64,000 nt of DNA from Paludibacteraceae bacterium (GTDB taxonomy: Bacteria > Bacteroidota > Bacteroidia > Bacteroidales > Paludibacteraceae), in assembly GCA_031292565.1 (NCBI GenBank), contig JARLGW010000012.1, positions 400,478 to 464,477 of the forward strand. Reading direction: 5' to 3'. The notes beneath the pieces are model-generated. The model made no database searches and had not been told where the DNA came from. It saw only the letters and a list, made by a program, of their open reading frames with translations. The first letter of the stretch is position 1, and each line of letters begins with the position of its first letter. Shown here piece by piece: positions 46,751 through 55,194 of this stretch. The translations under genes and the position numbers were made by a program.

Positions 46751-48094
46751 ATGAGCGTAGAACAACAATATATAGACCTGTTCAAACAACACAAATCGTT
46801 GATTTTTGATAAATCATCACCCGTGTTGAATGAGGTGCGCGAAGAAGCCTTTGCCAATTTTGAACGGATGGGTTTCCCCACCGATAAGCAAGAGGATTTT
46901 TTGTACACCAACCTAAGCAAAGTTTTTGAGCAAGATTATGGGATGAACCTCAAGGGGTTGGACATCCCGGTAGATCCGTATGAAGTATTTCATTGCGGAG
47001 TCCCCGGTATCAACTCGCACCTCTACTTTGTGGTGAACGACCAATTTTTCCACAATCAAACCTACAAATCCACCCTGCCCGAAGGCGTGCTTATCGGCAG
47101 TTTGAAAGATTATGCCAACTCGCATCCCGAATTGGTGAAGAAATATTATGCCAAAATTGCCGAAACCAACAAAGATAGTACGGTGGCATTCAACACCGCT
47201 TTTGCCGAAGATGGTTTTTTCCTATACGTGCCCAAAGGCGTAATTATTGAAAAGCCCATACAGTTAATCAACGTGATGCGGGCTGACGTGAATTTGATGG
47301 CCAACAGCCGCAACCTCGTTATTATAGAAGAAGGAGCCCAGGCCAAATTGCTGGTTTGCGCCCACACGATGGACTATAACAATTTCCTATGCAACCGGGT
47401 AACAGAAGTTTACCTCGGTGAAAATGCCCACTACGAGCATTACAAACTCGAAAACACCCACGATAAAATGGTTAATATCGGTTCGCTGTACGTGGATCAA
47501 CAAGCCAAATCGTCGTTGGTGGTGAACGAAGTTACCTTGCACAACGGGCTCACCCGCAACAACGTAACCATTACCCTCAATGGCGAACATGCCCAAACCA
47601 TTCTTTGCGGAATGGGTATTGGCGACAAGGCCGAACATATAGACAACCACACGTTTATACACCACGCCAAACCAAATTGCACCAGCAAGGAACTATACAA
47701 ATATGTGCTCAACGATAGCTCCAAAGGAGCCTTTGCCGGTAAAATATTGGTAGCGAAAGACGCTCAAAAAACTGAGGCTGTGCAAACAAACAAAAACATC
47801 TGCATGACCAAGGAAGCCCGCATGCAAACCAAACCACAACTGGAAATCTATGCCGACGATGTAAAATGTAGTCATGGAGCCACCGTGGGGCAGCTTGATG
47901 AGGAAGCCCTATTCTACCTTCGTTCGCGAGGCATCTCCGAGCACGAGGCAAAAATGCTCCTCATGTACGCGTTTGTGGATGATGTGATTGAAAATATAAA
48001 CGTGCAAGCGTTGAAAGATAATATCCGCATGCTAGTGGAGAAACGTTTCCGTGGAGAGCTTGACGACTGTAAGGGCTGCGGCTCGTGCAGCTAA
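46751..48094 (+). CDS. sufD: Fe-S assembly protein SufD
   Basis: A 447-residue partner of SufB in the scaffold. The beta-helix core is visible in AFNTAFAEDGFFLYVPKGVIIEKPIQL (residues ~138-165), GIGDKAEHIDNHTFIHHAKPNCTS near 298 and DDVKCSHGATVGQLDEEALFYLRSRGIS near 372. The extreme C-terminus is Cys-rich, ELDDCKGCGSCS, with three cysteines spaced by two residues. The start at 46751 follows a 72-base gap after sufC. Confidence 0.94.
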   Translation: MSVEQQYIDLFKQHKSLIFDKSSPVLNEVREEAFANFERMGFPTDKQEDFLYTNLSKVFEQDYGMNLKGLDIPVDPYEVFHCGVPGINSHLYFVVNDQFFHNQTYKSTLPEGVLIGSLKDYANSHPELVKKYYAKIAETNKDSTVAFNTAFAEDGFFLYVPKGVIIEKPIQLINVMRADVNLMANSRNLVIIEEGAQAKLLVCAHTMDYNNFLCNRVTEVYLGENAHYEHYKLENTHDKMVNIGSLYVDQQAKSSLVVNEVTLHNGLTRNNVTITLNGEHAQTILCGMGIGDKAEHIDNHTFIHHAKPNCTSKELYKYVLNDSSKGAFAGKILVAKDAQKTEAVQTNKNICMTKEARMQTKPQLEIYADDVKCSHGATVGQLDEEALFYLRSRGISEHEAKMLLMYAFVDDVIENINVQALKDNIRMLVEKRFRGELDDCKGCGSCS

Positions 48095-48183
48095 ACAACT
48101 GGATAAGAACCAATAAGAGGGTGAACACATCGGGGGATGAAGAAGTTATTGGTAGTTAAGTTTTTTCTAAAAAAGGCAGAAAG

Positions 48184-49401
48184 ATGATAGACATAAATAA
48201 AATAAGAGAGGATTTCCCCATACTGTCCGAAACGGTGTATGGCAAGCCATTGGTGTATTTTGACAACGCGGCAACGACCCAAAAACCACGTCAGGTAGTT
48301 GAAAAAATTGTGGAAGGATATTATAAGCGCAACGCCAATATACACAGGGGCGTACACTTTCTAAGTCAGGAAGCCACCGAGGCGCACGAGCAGGCACGCC
48401 AGGAAGTACGTGCTTTTATCAACGCCAAATCCTCCAACGAAATTATATTTACCCGTGGCACTACGGAGGCTATTAACCTCGTGGCCAGCTCGTTTGGCGA
48501 ACTGCTAAGCGATGGCGATGAGGTAATTGTTACCCAAATGGAGCATCACTCCAACATCGTGCCTTGGCAATTACTGCAAAGGCGTAAGGACATAAAGCTC
48601 AAAGTAATTCCGTTTGATGAAAACGGCGTATTGAAAATACAGGAGCTGGATACGCTTATCACTCCCAAAACCAAACTGATAGCTTGCACCCATGTGTCCA
48701 ACGCGTTGGGCACGATAAACCCGGTAAAAGAAATTATAGAAAAAGCCCATGCACAGGGTATCCCCGTGCTGGTGGACGGTGCGCAATCCATCCCACACTT
48801 CAAAGTAGATGTGCAGGAGTTGGATGCCGATTTTTTGGCTTTTTCCGCACACAAAATATATGGCCCCACGGGTATGGGCGTGCTCTATGGCAAAGAAGCG
48901 TGGCTTGACAAACTTCCGCCTTACCAGGGTGGGGGCGAGATGATAGACAAAGTAACGTTTGAGAAAACCACGTTCAACGTGTTGCCCTTTAAGTTTGAGG
49001 CAGGAACGCCCGACTTTATCGGTTCCACCGCTTTGGCCGAAGCTTTGCGCTATGTAAATGCCATCGGGATAGACACCATCGCGGCACACGAACAGGAGCT
49101 GGTGGCTTACGCCGTGCAGCAATTGAGTCGCTTTGACAACATCCGTTTCATCGGGCAGACCAAGGAGCGCAGCGGACTGGTATCGTTCCTTATCGGCACC
49201 ATTCACCCCTACGATTTGGGTTCGGTGCTGGACAAATTGGGCATCGCCGTGCGCACGGGTCACCATTGCGCGCAACCGGTGATGGATGCTTTCGGCATCG
49301 ACGGCACGGTACGGGCTTCGTTTGGTATCTACAACACGAAAGAAGAAATTGACATCTTGGTGGCCGGCGTGGAACGTGCCAAAAAGATGTTTAAACAATA
49401 A
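48184..49401 (+). CDS. sufS: Cysteine desulfurase SufS
   Basis: A 405-residue PLP enzyme that takes sulfur from cysteine for Fe-S cluster assembly. The PLP lysine is in FLAFSAHKIYGPTGMGVLYG (about residue 225) and the persulfide cysteine in AVRTGHHCAQPVMDAFG (about residue 362), with the short loop typical of the SufS group. QMEHHSNIVPWQLL near 119 is also conserved. Sulfur passes to SufE, encoded 276 bases downstream. Confidence 0.95.
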   Translation: MIDINKIREDFPILSETVYGKPLVYFDNAATTQKPRQVVEKIVEGYYKRNANIHRGVHFLSQEATEAHEQARQEVRAFINAKSSNEIIFTRGTTEAINLVASSFGELLSDGDEVIVTQMEHHSNIVPWQLLQRRKDIKLKVIPFDENGVLKIQELDTLITPKTKLIACTHVSNALGTINPVKEIIEKAHAQGIPVLVDGAQSIPHFKVDVQELDADFLAFSAHKIYGPTGMGVLYGKEAWLDKLPPYQGGGEMIDKVTFEKTTFNVLPFKFEAGTPDFIGSTALAEALRYVNAIGIDTIAAHEQELVAYAVQQLSRFDNIRFIGQTKERSGLVSFLIGTIHPYDLGSVLDKLGIAVRTGHHCAQPVMDAFGIDGTVRASFGIYNTKEEIDILVAGVERAKKMFKQ

Positions 49402-49451
49402 AATAACAGGAGTTCGATATAAATATTACGTATTGATATATAGGTAATTAT

Positions 49452-49545
49452 TCTCCGCAGGAGATAGATATTAATAGAAAAGAGACCAAACCCAAAAACC
49501 TTTTTCCCGAGAGGGAATACATATATTTATCCCCTCACGGGGAAT
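49452..49545. repeat. Cluster of small hairpins between sufS and sufE
   Basis: Three perfect small palindromic hairpins: TCTCCGCAGGAGA (49452-49464), TTCCCGAGAGGGAA (49504-49517) and CCCCTCACGGGG (49531-49542). ATTGATATATA occurs on both sides (about 49433 and 49570). The look is that of a REP-type intergenic element inserted in the suf operon. Confidence 0.5.
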
Positions 49546-49602
49546 GGGTTATTTTCGTATGGTTTTTCTATTGATATATATAGCCTACGGCAAAAAGAAA
49601 CA

Positions 49603-49632
49603 TTGATTATCAATATCTTAAAAATAGTTTTG
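49603..49632 (+). promoter_or_regulatory. Own promoter of sufE
   Basis: TTG (49603-49605), 19 bases, then TAGTTTTG (49625-49632), a full Bacteroidota pattern. It lies 45 bases before the sufE ATG and suggests that sufE can be transcribed apart from sufBCDS. Confidence 0.55.
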
Positions 49633-49677
49633 TATCGATTCACGTTAAAATAAGAATATTCCAAATTTTAGGTTACT

Positions 49678-50106
49678 ATGACGATTAACGAGAAACAGGA
49701 CGAGATAATTGCAGAGTTTGAGTTTTTAGACGATTGGCTGGACAAGTACCAACAGATAATAGACAAGGGCATGTCCTCCGCCGGCATCGACCCCAAATAT
49801 AAAACACCCGAAAACCTGATTGAAGGTTGCCAAAGCAAGGTGTGGGTAATGGCTGAATACAAAGAGGGTAAGGTGTACTACCAAGGCGAAAGCAATACCG
49901 ACATTGCCGGCGGGATAGCCGCCATGCTGGTGGAAATATTTTCAGGGCACACGCCACAGGAAATTATTGATACCGACCTCTATTTCATCGACCGGATAGG
50001 CCTCAAAGAACATCTTTCGCCCACCCGCTCCAACGGCATGCTGGCCATGATAAAGCAAATGCGCCTTTTCGCCATAGCCTTCAAAGCCGAAAACGAGAAC
50101 AAATAA
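49678..50106 (+). CDS. sufE: Sulfur acceptor SufE
   Basis: A 142-residue protein that takes persulfide sulfur from SufS and passes it to SufB. The acceptor cysteine is in NLIEGCQSKVWV (about residue 49), followed by the KVYYQGESNTDIAGGIAAMLVEIFSG helix region. Length and motif are normal. It lies downstream of sufS past a hairpin-rich gap. Confidence 0.94.
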   Translation: MTINEKQDEIIAEFEFLDDWLDKYQQIIDKGMSSAGIDPKYKTPENLIEGCQSKVWVMAEYKEGKVYYQGESNTDIAGGIAAMLVEIFSGHTPQEIIDTDLYFIDRIGLKEHLSPTRSNGMLAMIKQMRLFAIAFKAENENK

Positions 50107-50126
50107 ACGTATCCGTAACAACATAC

Positions 50127-50161
50127 AAAAGTCCGAATCCTTGTGGGGTTCGGACTTTTTT
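50127..50161 (+). terminator. Terminator of sufE
   Basis: AGTCCGAA (50130-50137) pairs with TTCGGACT (50149-50156) and is followed by T residues. Confidence 0.88.
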
Positions 50162-50179
50162 GGTTTCATGTGATCTCAA

Positions 50180-51562
50180 TTATGAATTATGTATAGATGC
50201 TGAAATTAGTGTTTCGGGAAATTCATTTTTAATTTCTTCTTCAATTGAAATCTGTTCTGTTGATTCATTCATCTTTTTCAATATTGCCTGTGTTTCTCTA
50301 TATTCCATGGCTTCCGGTAATCGAATAAATTCTGCGTCTATATTATTGTTATTAATAACAGTCTCTATTTCATCAATTGAAACATTAAAAAATTCTTTTC
50401 TATAATTTATCATATTTACTTTTTTTGCATCAAAGGCTTTATGTAAAGTATTTTCTAGGGTAGGAGCGTCTTCAGAATAAATCATTGCATGTACATCAAA
50501 TTGGAAAGGAACAGAAGCATCGCCTAATTCTTTTACTCTATCAAGAGGCTCTAATCTACGAGTCATACCAATTTTATACACATTTTCGCCAAAAGATCCA
50601 ATATTCGAAATTACATAAACATGTCCTCTTTTTGTTTGCTGAGCCATGGATAAGGCTCGTTCTTTTTTCTCTTTAGCTTCTTGTAGTTCTTGTTCTAATT
50701 TTTCAATTTGAGCTAATAACTTATCGTGTTTTTCTCCTGTAGACTCTTCAAATTCTTTTTTGATTTTTTCTAATGCTTTTTGATATGTAGCTTCTTCTTT
50801 TTCTGCTTCTTTTTGGGCTTGTTCTATTTCTCTTTTTACTTTTTCCTCTTCTCTGAATTCTTCTTGAATTCTTCTTTGTTCTTCTTTTTCTTCTTGTCTT
50901 TTCAACTGATATTCATATTCAAGAATTAATTCTTTTTCTTTTAAATCAAGATAAGCGTTATCAATATAAACAAAAAAACCGCCTCCCAATTTATTTATTG
51001 AGTCAAATAATTTTCTCATTCGTTCCTTCATCTGATTTACATTATTCCACTTAACTTTAGAGACAAGTGCATCGCATTCGCCATTGAAAGCCCTTAACAT
51101 GAGCTTCTTATATTTATTGACAACGACTCTTCCTTTAGCTTCACTTCCTTCGACAGTCCAGCTTTTATCGCATTTTGCAGCCGTATCTGTTTGAATCATT
51201 GTTTTTTGCTTATCTATGATGTGTGATTGCTCATTTCTGTAAAAGTCAGACCTTCCAAAATTATATACAGGTTCATATATTCCAAACTCAATAACATCAA
51301 GTTTAGATTCAAAAACGCTTACATCTTTTCTTAGCTTTGTGTAAATTGCTAATGATTCTTTATATTCAGAATTAAGTTTAGTAAGATCAATATCAATATT
51401 CTTTATTTCAACATTCTTATTTTTTATGATTGTATTTAATTCTTCTTTTCTTTTTTCTGTTTCTTTATCAATATCAATTATAGATTGATATTTTTTTAAT
51501 TGAAGTCTCAAATCTGCAATTTCTGCAAATTCTTTCTTTTTTAGAAAATCAAATAATGCCAT
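50180..51562 (-). CDS. DUF4041-like coiled-coil protein with C-terminal T5orf172/GIY-YIG nuclease domain
   Basis: A 460-residue protein. Residues ~1-80 and ~220-305 are coiled coil (Glu/Lys/Gln-rich). Between them, SWTVEGSEAKGRVVVNKYKKLMLRAFNGECD and KVKWNNVNQMKERMRKLFDSINKLG match the DUF4041 region. Residues ~312-400 are a T5orf172-type GIY-YIG nuclease domain: GHVYVISNIGSFGENVYKIGMTRR, LEPLDRVKELGDASVPF, and an ALHKAFD-like ENTLHKAF helix. Proteins of this architecture occur in phages and scattered islands; a DNA-cleaving defence role is inferred. It is strongly A/T-rich against its neighbours. A TAAATTTG box for it lies at 51597-51604. It is divergent to the Fic-family remnant at 51861. 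Confidence 0.8.
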   Translation of the reverse strand: MALFDFLKKKEFAEIADLRLQLKKYQSIIDIDKETEKRKEELNTIIKNKNVEIKNIDIDLTKLNSEYKESLAIYTKLRKDVSVFESKLDVIEFGIYEPVYNFGRSDFYRNEQSHIIDKQKTMIQTDTAAKCDKSWTVEGSEAKGRVVVNKYKKLMLRAFNGECDALVSKVKWNNVNQMKERMRKLFDSINKLGGGFFVYIDNAYLDLKEKELILEYEYQLKRQEEKEEQRRIQEEFREEEKVKREIEQAQKEAEKEEATYQKALEKIKKEFEESTGEKHDKLLAQIEKLEQELQEAKEKKERALSMAQQTKRGHVYVISNIGSFGENVYKIGMTRRLEPLDRVKELGDASVPFQFDVHAMIYSEDAPTLENTLHKAFDAKKVNMINYRKEFFNVSIDEIETVINNNNIDAEFIRLPEAMEYRETQAILKKMNESTEQISIEEEIKNEFPETLISASIHNS

Positions 51563-51702
51563 GCTGTATATTTTTTAGAAGGTTTTTTATCGACTTCAAA
51601 TTTAAAACTTTAAAATAAAAGAAAGAATAATTTATTTGATTTTTTTCAGCTGGCTCTGCTGGTGCAATTTTTCAAATTGTGCCTATAATATTGAATTTAA
51701 GG

Positions 51703-51727
51703 TAGCACGGCTTGCAAAGCCGCGCTA
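51703..51727. repeat. REP-like hairpin
   Basis: TAGCACGGCTTGCAAAGCCG and the following CGCTA form a nearly perfect hairpin (one mismatch). A weaker hairpin, GGTGCAATTT / AAATTGTGCC with two G-U pairs, lies just before (about 51661-51683). Both are typical of dispersed Bacteroidota hairpin repeats. Confidence 0.5.
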
Positions 51728-51804
51728 GCGTGTTTCTCCCAGTTGTTATCCACATTGCCTCTTTTCAGGATTCTGAAAGCCATCAAAAAACACGGTTTCG
51801 TGTT

Positions 51805-51852
51805 TTTGTCCTTTTTCCGACAAACGTTTTCTTCCCCAAAAGCGTATTTTTG
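51805..51852 (+). promoter_or_regulatory. Second copy of the fic upstream block: inverted repeat plus TATTTTTG box
   Basis: TTTGTC-N8-GACAAA (51805-51824), TTCTTCCCCAA and TATTTTTG (51845-51852), 8 bases before the ATG at 51861. The 8-base spacer differs by one base from the copy at 10388-10407. Confidence 0.5.
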
Positions 51853-51860
51853 AAAAAGAT

Positions 51861-52229
51861 ATGGAAAGAAGGATTAACATAGAGCTTTTTGTAAAACGGG
51901 GTGAGTTTCCAAAACTTAGCAGGTTTAAGCATGCAGTAATTTTTCACCCCCAAAACCACCCAAGAAACTACCCCAAAACTACCCGGATTTTTACCCAAGA
52001 AACTCCCCTGAAAACTCCCCGAGAAACTCCCTCAAAAACATCACAAAATCACCCTAAAACACTCGGAAAGGATGGCGAAAGGAATAAAAAAACATGGTTG
52101 GGCATTATGCAGATGCTGTGTGTAAATCATTTACTTTCAGTGATATGGGTAATTGCCGAAGGGGTGGGTAAGTCCGCCGGTAGAGGTTGTAGTAATTTGG
52201 CCTTTGTTTTCGGGCGGAAACTACCCTGA
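51861..52229 (+). pseudogene. Collapsed Fic-family gene: head, repeat linker and winged-helix remnant without the Fic core
   Basis: An open frame of 122 codons. The first bases (ATGGAAAGAAGGATT) and the upstream block match the degenerate fic gene at 10443. After only ~25 codons it jumps to sequence that matches that gene's linker: ACCCAAGAAACTACCC-type repeats, encoding TQETPLKTPRETPSKTS in this frame. The end (LLSVIWVIAEGVGKSAGRG) looks like a worn winged helix. The ~240 residues of the Fic fold are missing. Two more ACTACCCT strings follow at about 52219 and 52246. It may be a pseudogene or a short DNA-binding leftover. Neighbours: a divergent GIY-YIG nuclease gene and tRNA-Phe. Confidence 0.6.
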
Positions 52230-52385
52230 AAAAAACGATAAAAACTACCCTATAAAACCGGAGCCTGTTTTTACCACCTCTCCTGATAGCGATCGGGGGA
52301 TTGAGGTTATCAAATTTTGAATGAATCGTGAGGTATCTATATTTCGGTACGCTGTACCTTAGGTTCTTCGGGGCGGATGTTGTGG

Positions 52386-52466
52386 CTACAAAGATGGCGG
52401 TGCTCTGCACCTGAATTATAGATGTATCTGGCAATTCAAAGGGACAGAGCACCGCCATCTTTGTAG
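52386..52466. repeat. Perfect 22-base inverted repeat
   Basis: The 22 bases at 52386-52407, beginning CTACAAAGATGGCGG, are the exact reverse complement of 52445-52466. The loop is 37 bases. Another AGAGCACCG string follows at about 52498-52506. This looks like a dispersed Bacteroidota REP-type element, near a tRNA gene. Confidence 0.65.
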
Positions 52467-52570
52467 TAAAATATCGTTATCAAAAGCCCGAAGCTGCAGA
52501 GCACCGTAACCTTTTTTTGTATGAAGATTTCGTGTAAGATGGGTGAAATGATAATAGAGATGGGGTAAAA

Positions 52571-52597
52571 TAAAAAAGCTCCCTTTTGAGGAGCTTC
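52571..52597 (-). terminator. Terminator of tRNA-Phe
   Basis: On the minus strand AAGCTCC and GGAGCTT form a stem around CTCAAAAG-like loop bases, followed by a T-run. It lies 15 bases after the tRNA 3' end. Confidence 0.8.
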
Positions 52598-52611
52598 TTG
52601 CTTTACTAAAG

Positions 52612-52684
52612 TGGTGCCACCAGGAATCGAACCGGGGACACAAGGATTTTCAGTCCTTTGCTCTACCAACTGAGCTATGGCACC
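52612..52684 (-). tRNA. tRNA-Phe (anticodon GAA)
   Basis: 73 bases on the minus strand. The acceptor stem is GGTGCCA / TGGCACC with discriminator A, the D-arm is TAGCTCAGTTGGTAGAGC, the anticodon loop CTGAAAA reads GAA, and the T-arm is CCGGTTCGATTCCTGG-like. The 3' CCA is not encoded and must be added. Confidence 0.96.
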
Positions 52685-52702
52685 TTTTTGTTTTAGCGGT
52701 TG

Positions 52703-52732
52703 CAAAGGTAGGTAAATATTTTATTTCACCAA
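52703..52732 (-). promoter_or_regulatory. Promoter of tRNA-Phe
   Basis: On the minus strand TTG (52730-52732), 19 bases, then TACCTTTG (52703-52710), a full Bacteroidota pattern ending 18 bases before the mature tRNA 5' end. Confidence 0.65.
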
Positions 52733-52878
52733 TAGTTTGGGAAAATATTTTGCGTTTATAGTGCTGTTTTTTTCAATATTCTTCCCCAGTGAATAGGAAA
52801 AAGTAAACCGGCAACAGCAGAGATTCAAAAATTAATTACATTTGCATATATTGTTTAATTTATTTCAGTCCAAAACGT

Positions 52879-54006
52879 ATGGAGAACATAGTAGAACCTC
52901 AGGAAAAGAAAAACACGCTCAAATTTGTGGGCAAAGGCTCGCAATTATTTGCCATCGATTTGGTAAATACGGTGTTAACTATCATCACGTTGGGTTTTTA
53001 TTACCCGTGGGCTAAAGCTCGAAGATTGAAGTATGTATATCAGCATTCGGATTTGGCGGGTAGCAAGTTCGACTTCCTTGGCACGGGGAAGGAAATTTTT
53101 CGTGGCTTTATAAAGGCGGTCTTGATTTTGATTCCTGTTTACGTGTTCCTGTTGCTGTTTAGTATTTACGTGGGGCAGATTGCCGAAAATGAAATATTAC
53201 TGGGTGCATTTATTGCCTTGCTTGTTATTATTATTCTTGTGGGGATGCCTCTTTTTATCGCGTATGCTATTTTCGGCACGTTCCGTTACCGTACTGCTCG
53301 CTCGTCGTGGCGCGGCATTTTGTGCGGATTTGATGCCAAGAGAAGTGATTTTATCAAATCGTATCTCAAGGCTTTTTATTTTTTATTTTTAACCTATGCC
53401 GTGATGATGGGTTTGATGGTTGGGGCTACTTTTCTGCAAAAATATAACGGTGGAGACACCGGGTCGCTCGTGTTCGGCCTTGTGGCCATGACCCTGATGC
53501 TTCCGCTTTCAATTCTTTTGACGTATGCCGTGGCGTGGTATCGGAACAAACTGTATGCTATCACGCTGGGTAACCTTCGCTTGGGCGATTTGCGGTTGCG
53601 TTACACGGGCAAGGCTACCACCTTGTTTGGCATTATGATACTGGGTGGCATCTTAACTTCGATGACTCTTGGTATTTACTATTTTTGGTACAAAAAGAAT
53701 TTGTATAACTTCCTAATAGCGAACCTGCATTTGGATCAAAAAGAAACGCCGTACTCATTAAGCTCTACCATTACCGCGGGTAAGGTGTTCCGATTGGAGA
53801 TTGGTAATTTGCTGTTGCTAATATTTACCTTGGGGCTTGCCTATTCGTGGGTGTATTGCCGTGTGGCTCGTTTTATAGCGAACAACGTGGTGCTGCCGGA
53901 AGAAATTAACGTGGATGCTATCAAACAAACGGAAACGAATTATAATGCCAATGCCACGGGTGAGGAATTGTTCAGCATAATGGATATCGGTGGCATTTTC
54001 TTTTAA
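52879..54006 (+). CDS. YjgN (DUF898) family membrane protein
   Basis: A 375-residue protein with about eight predicted membrane segments. It is built of repeated units with the motif GFYYPWAKARRLKYVYQHS (near residue 40), GIYYFWYKKNLYNFL (near 265) and FTLGLAYSWVYCRVARF (near 320), as in the YjgN/DUF898 family. Function unknown. The M48 peptidase gene follows after 11 bases, a pairing that suggests a joint envelope role. A TACATTTG box (52837-52844) lies upstream. Confidence 0.85.
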   Translation: MENIVEPQEKKNTLKFVGKGSQLFAIDLVNTVLTIITLGFYYPWAKARRLKYVYQHSDLAGSKFDFLGTGKEIFRGFIKAVLILIPVYVFLLLFSIYVGQIAENEILLGAFIALLVIIILVGMPLFIAYAIFGTFRYRTARSSWRGILCGFDAKRSDFIKSYLKAFYFLFLTYAVMMGLMVGATFLQKYNGGDTGSLVFGLVAMTLMLPLSILLTYAVAWYRNKLYAITLGNLRLGDLRLRYTGKATTLFGIMILGGILTSMTLGIYYFWYKKNLYNFLIANLHLDQKETPYSLSSTITAGKVFRLEIGNLLLLIFTLGLAYSWVYCRVARFIANNVVLPEEINVDAIKQTETNYNANATGEELFSIMDIGGIFF

Positions 54007-54017
54007 ATATAACATAC

Positions 54018-55136
54018 ATGGAAATATTCCAAGTCAATTATTCGGATGGGAAAACTTCCCGGCTATACCCTGCCGAGGTGGAGTTTACGCCACGGGCACT
54101 TGTTATCAGCTACCTGAACGAGGGCGTTCGGCAGGAAGTTAGTTGGGATATTGACCGGATTAACACGAACAAGTTCGGCTTTTCGTTTGAGCATAAAATT
54201 ACGTATGGTGACTTCCCCGCCGAAACTATCGAGGTGGATGAAGATTTTTTTAATCAGTTCCAAGAACAATATCCACATGTACGCCTTACGAACAAGAGCA
54301 TACATTATATAAAGAAACGCACGTGGCGAACCATCGTGTTTTCTTTTCTTGGCATCGTGGCATTTGCCTTGCTGCTGTATTTTTGGGTTGTGCCTGCTAT
54401 CGCGGATAGAGCGGCGCAGAGTATCCCCATTTCGTATGAGCAGCAAATGGGTGAAAAGATTTATAAACAGAATCTTCTTGAGTTTGATATTGATTCGGCG
54501 CGTACCAAGTTGGTGAATGAATATTTCCAAACGTTGCATGTAAAGAGCCGGTACCCTGTTCAAATCACGGTGGTGCATTGCGATGAGGTTAACGCTTTTG
54601 CTATTCCCGGCGGGCATATTGTTGTTTTCAGCGGGTTGCTGAACCAGATGCGTAACCATGAGGAATTGGCGGGCGTTTTGTCGCACGAATATGCGCATGT
54701 GTATTATAGGCATTCGTTGCGGGCTATGGCTCGCGGCTTGGCCAACTACGCGGTTATTTCATTCGTGATAGGTGATGTAAGTGGTATTACCAGTATGATG
54801 GTGGCTAACGCAGATAATATCCGGTCGTTGCAATATTCGCGCGAATTGGAGTCGCAAGCCGATGATTTTGGTTTTAAGCTGATGCAACAGAAAGGGGTGA
54901 ACCCGGCGGGGATGATTTGGCTTTTCCAAAATCTGACGGAAGCTAATAAGGAAAAGAAGGAGAAAAAGATATTGAAAGTATCGGTGCCTGAGTTTATGAG
55001 CACGCACCCGTACACGAAACATCGCATTGAGGCCATGAAGGAATTGCTGAAAAAGGACAGGCATGTGTACAAGGAAGATGAACGGCAACAGGTAATCTGG
55101 GGATTGATAAAAAAAGAAAACGCTATTGATAAATAA
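54018..55136 (+). CDS. M48 family zinc metallopeptidase, membrane-anchored
   Basis: A 372-residue protein. Residues 1-90 form a soluble head of unknown type; a membrane segment lies at about 97-117 (IVFSFLGIVAFALLLYFWVV). The peptidase domain follows with LSHEYAHVYYRHS (HExxH, near residue 222) and the third zinc ligand in SRELESQADDFGFKLM near 280. AFAIPGGHIVVFSGLL is the conserved strand before the active site. This group (HtpX/BepA/LoiP relatives) degrades or processes envelope proteins; the substrate is unknown. It pairs with the YjgN-like gene. Confidence 0.9.
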   Translation: MEIFQVNYSDGKTSRLYPAEVEFTPRALVISYLNEGVRQEVSWDIDRINTNKFGFSFEHKITYGDFPAETIEVDEDFFNQFQEQYPHVRLTNKSIHYIKKRTWRTIVFSFLGIVAFALLLYFWVVPAIADRAAQSIPISYEQQMGEKIYKQNLLEFDIDSARTKLVNEYFQTLHVKSRYPVQITVVHCDEVNAFAIPGGHIVVFSGLLNQMRNHEELAGVLSHEYAHVYYRHSLRAMARGLANYAVISFVIGDVSGITSMMVANADNIRSLQYSRELESQADDFGFKLMQQKGVNPAGMIWLFQNLTEANKEKKEKKILKVSVPEFMSTHPYTKHRIEAMKELLKKDRHVYKEDERQQVIWGLIKKENAIDK

Positions 55137-55143
55137 AACGAAG

Positions 55144-55176
55144 AAGACCATAAACGTGCATGTTTATGGTCTTTTT
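55144..55176. terminator. Bidirectional terminator between the M48 and OmpA-domain genes
   Basis: AAGACCATAAAC (55144-55155) pairs with GTTTATGGTCTT (55162-55173), followed by T on the plus strand and, on the minus strand, by a T-rich run read from the A-rich left side. Confidence 0.88.
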
Positions 55177-55194
55177 CGTTTGTTGAAAAGGTCT

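Noticed and set aside
48571..49398. Long minus-strand open frame opposite sufS
   Set aside because: It is the antisense shadow of a well-supported gene; its translation has no family likeness.
50130..50161. Riboswitch upstream of the nuclease gene
   Set aside because: It is a simple hairpin with a T-run, downstream of sufE, and faces the wrong way for the minus-strand gene.
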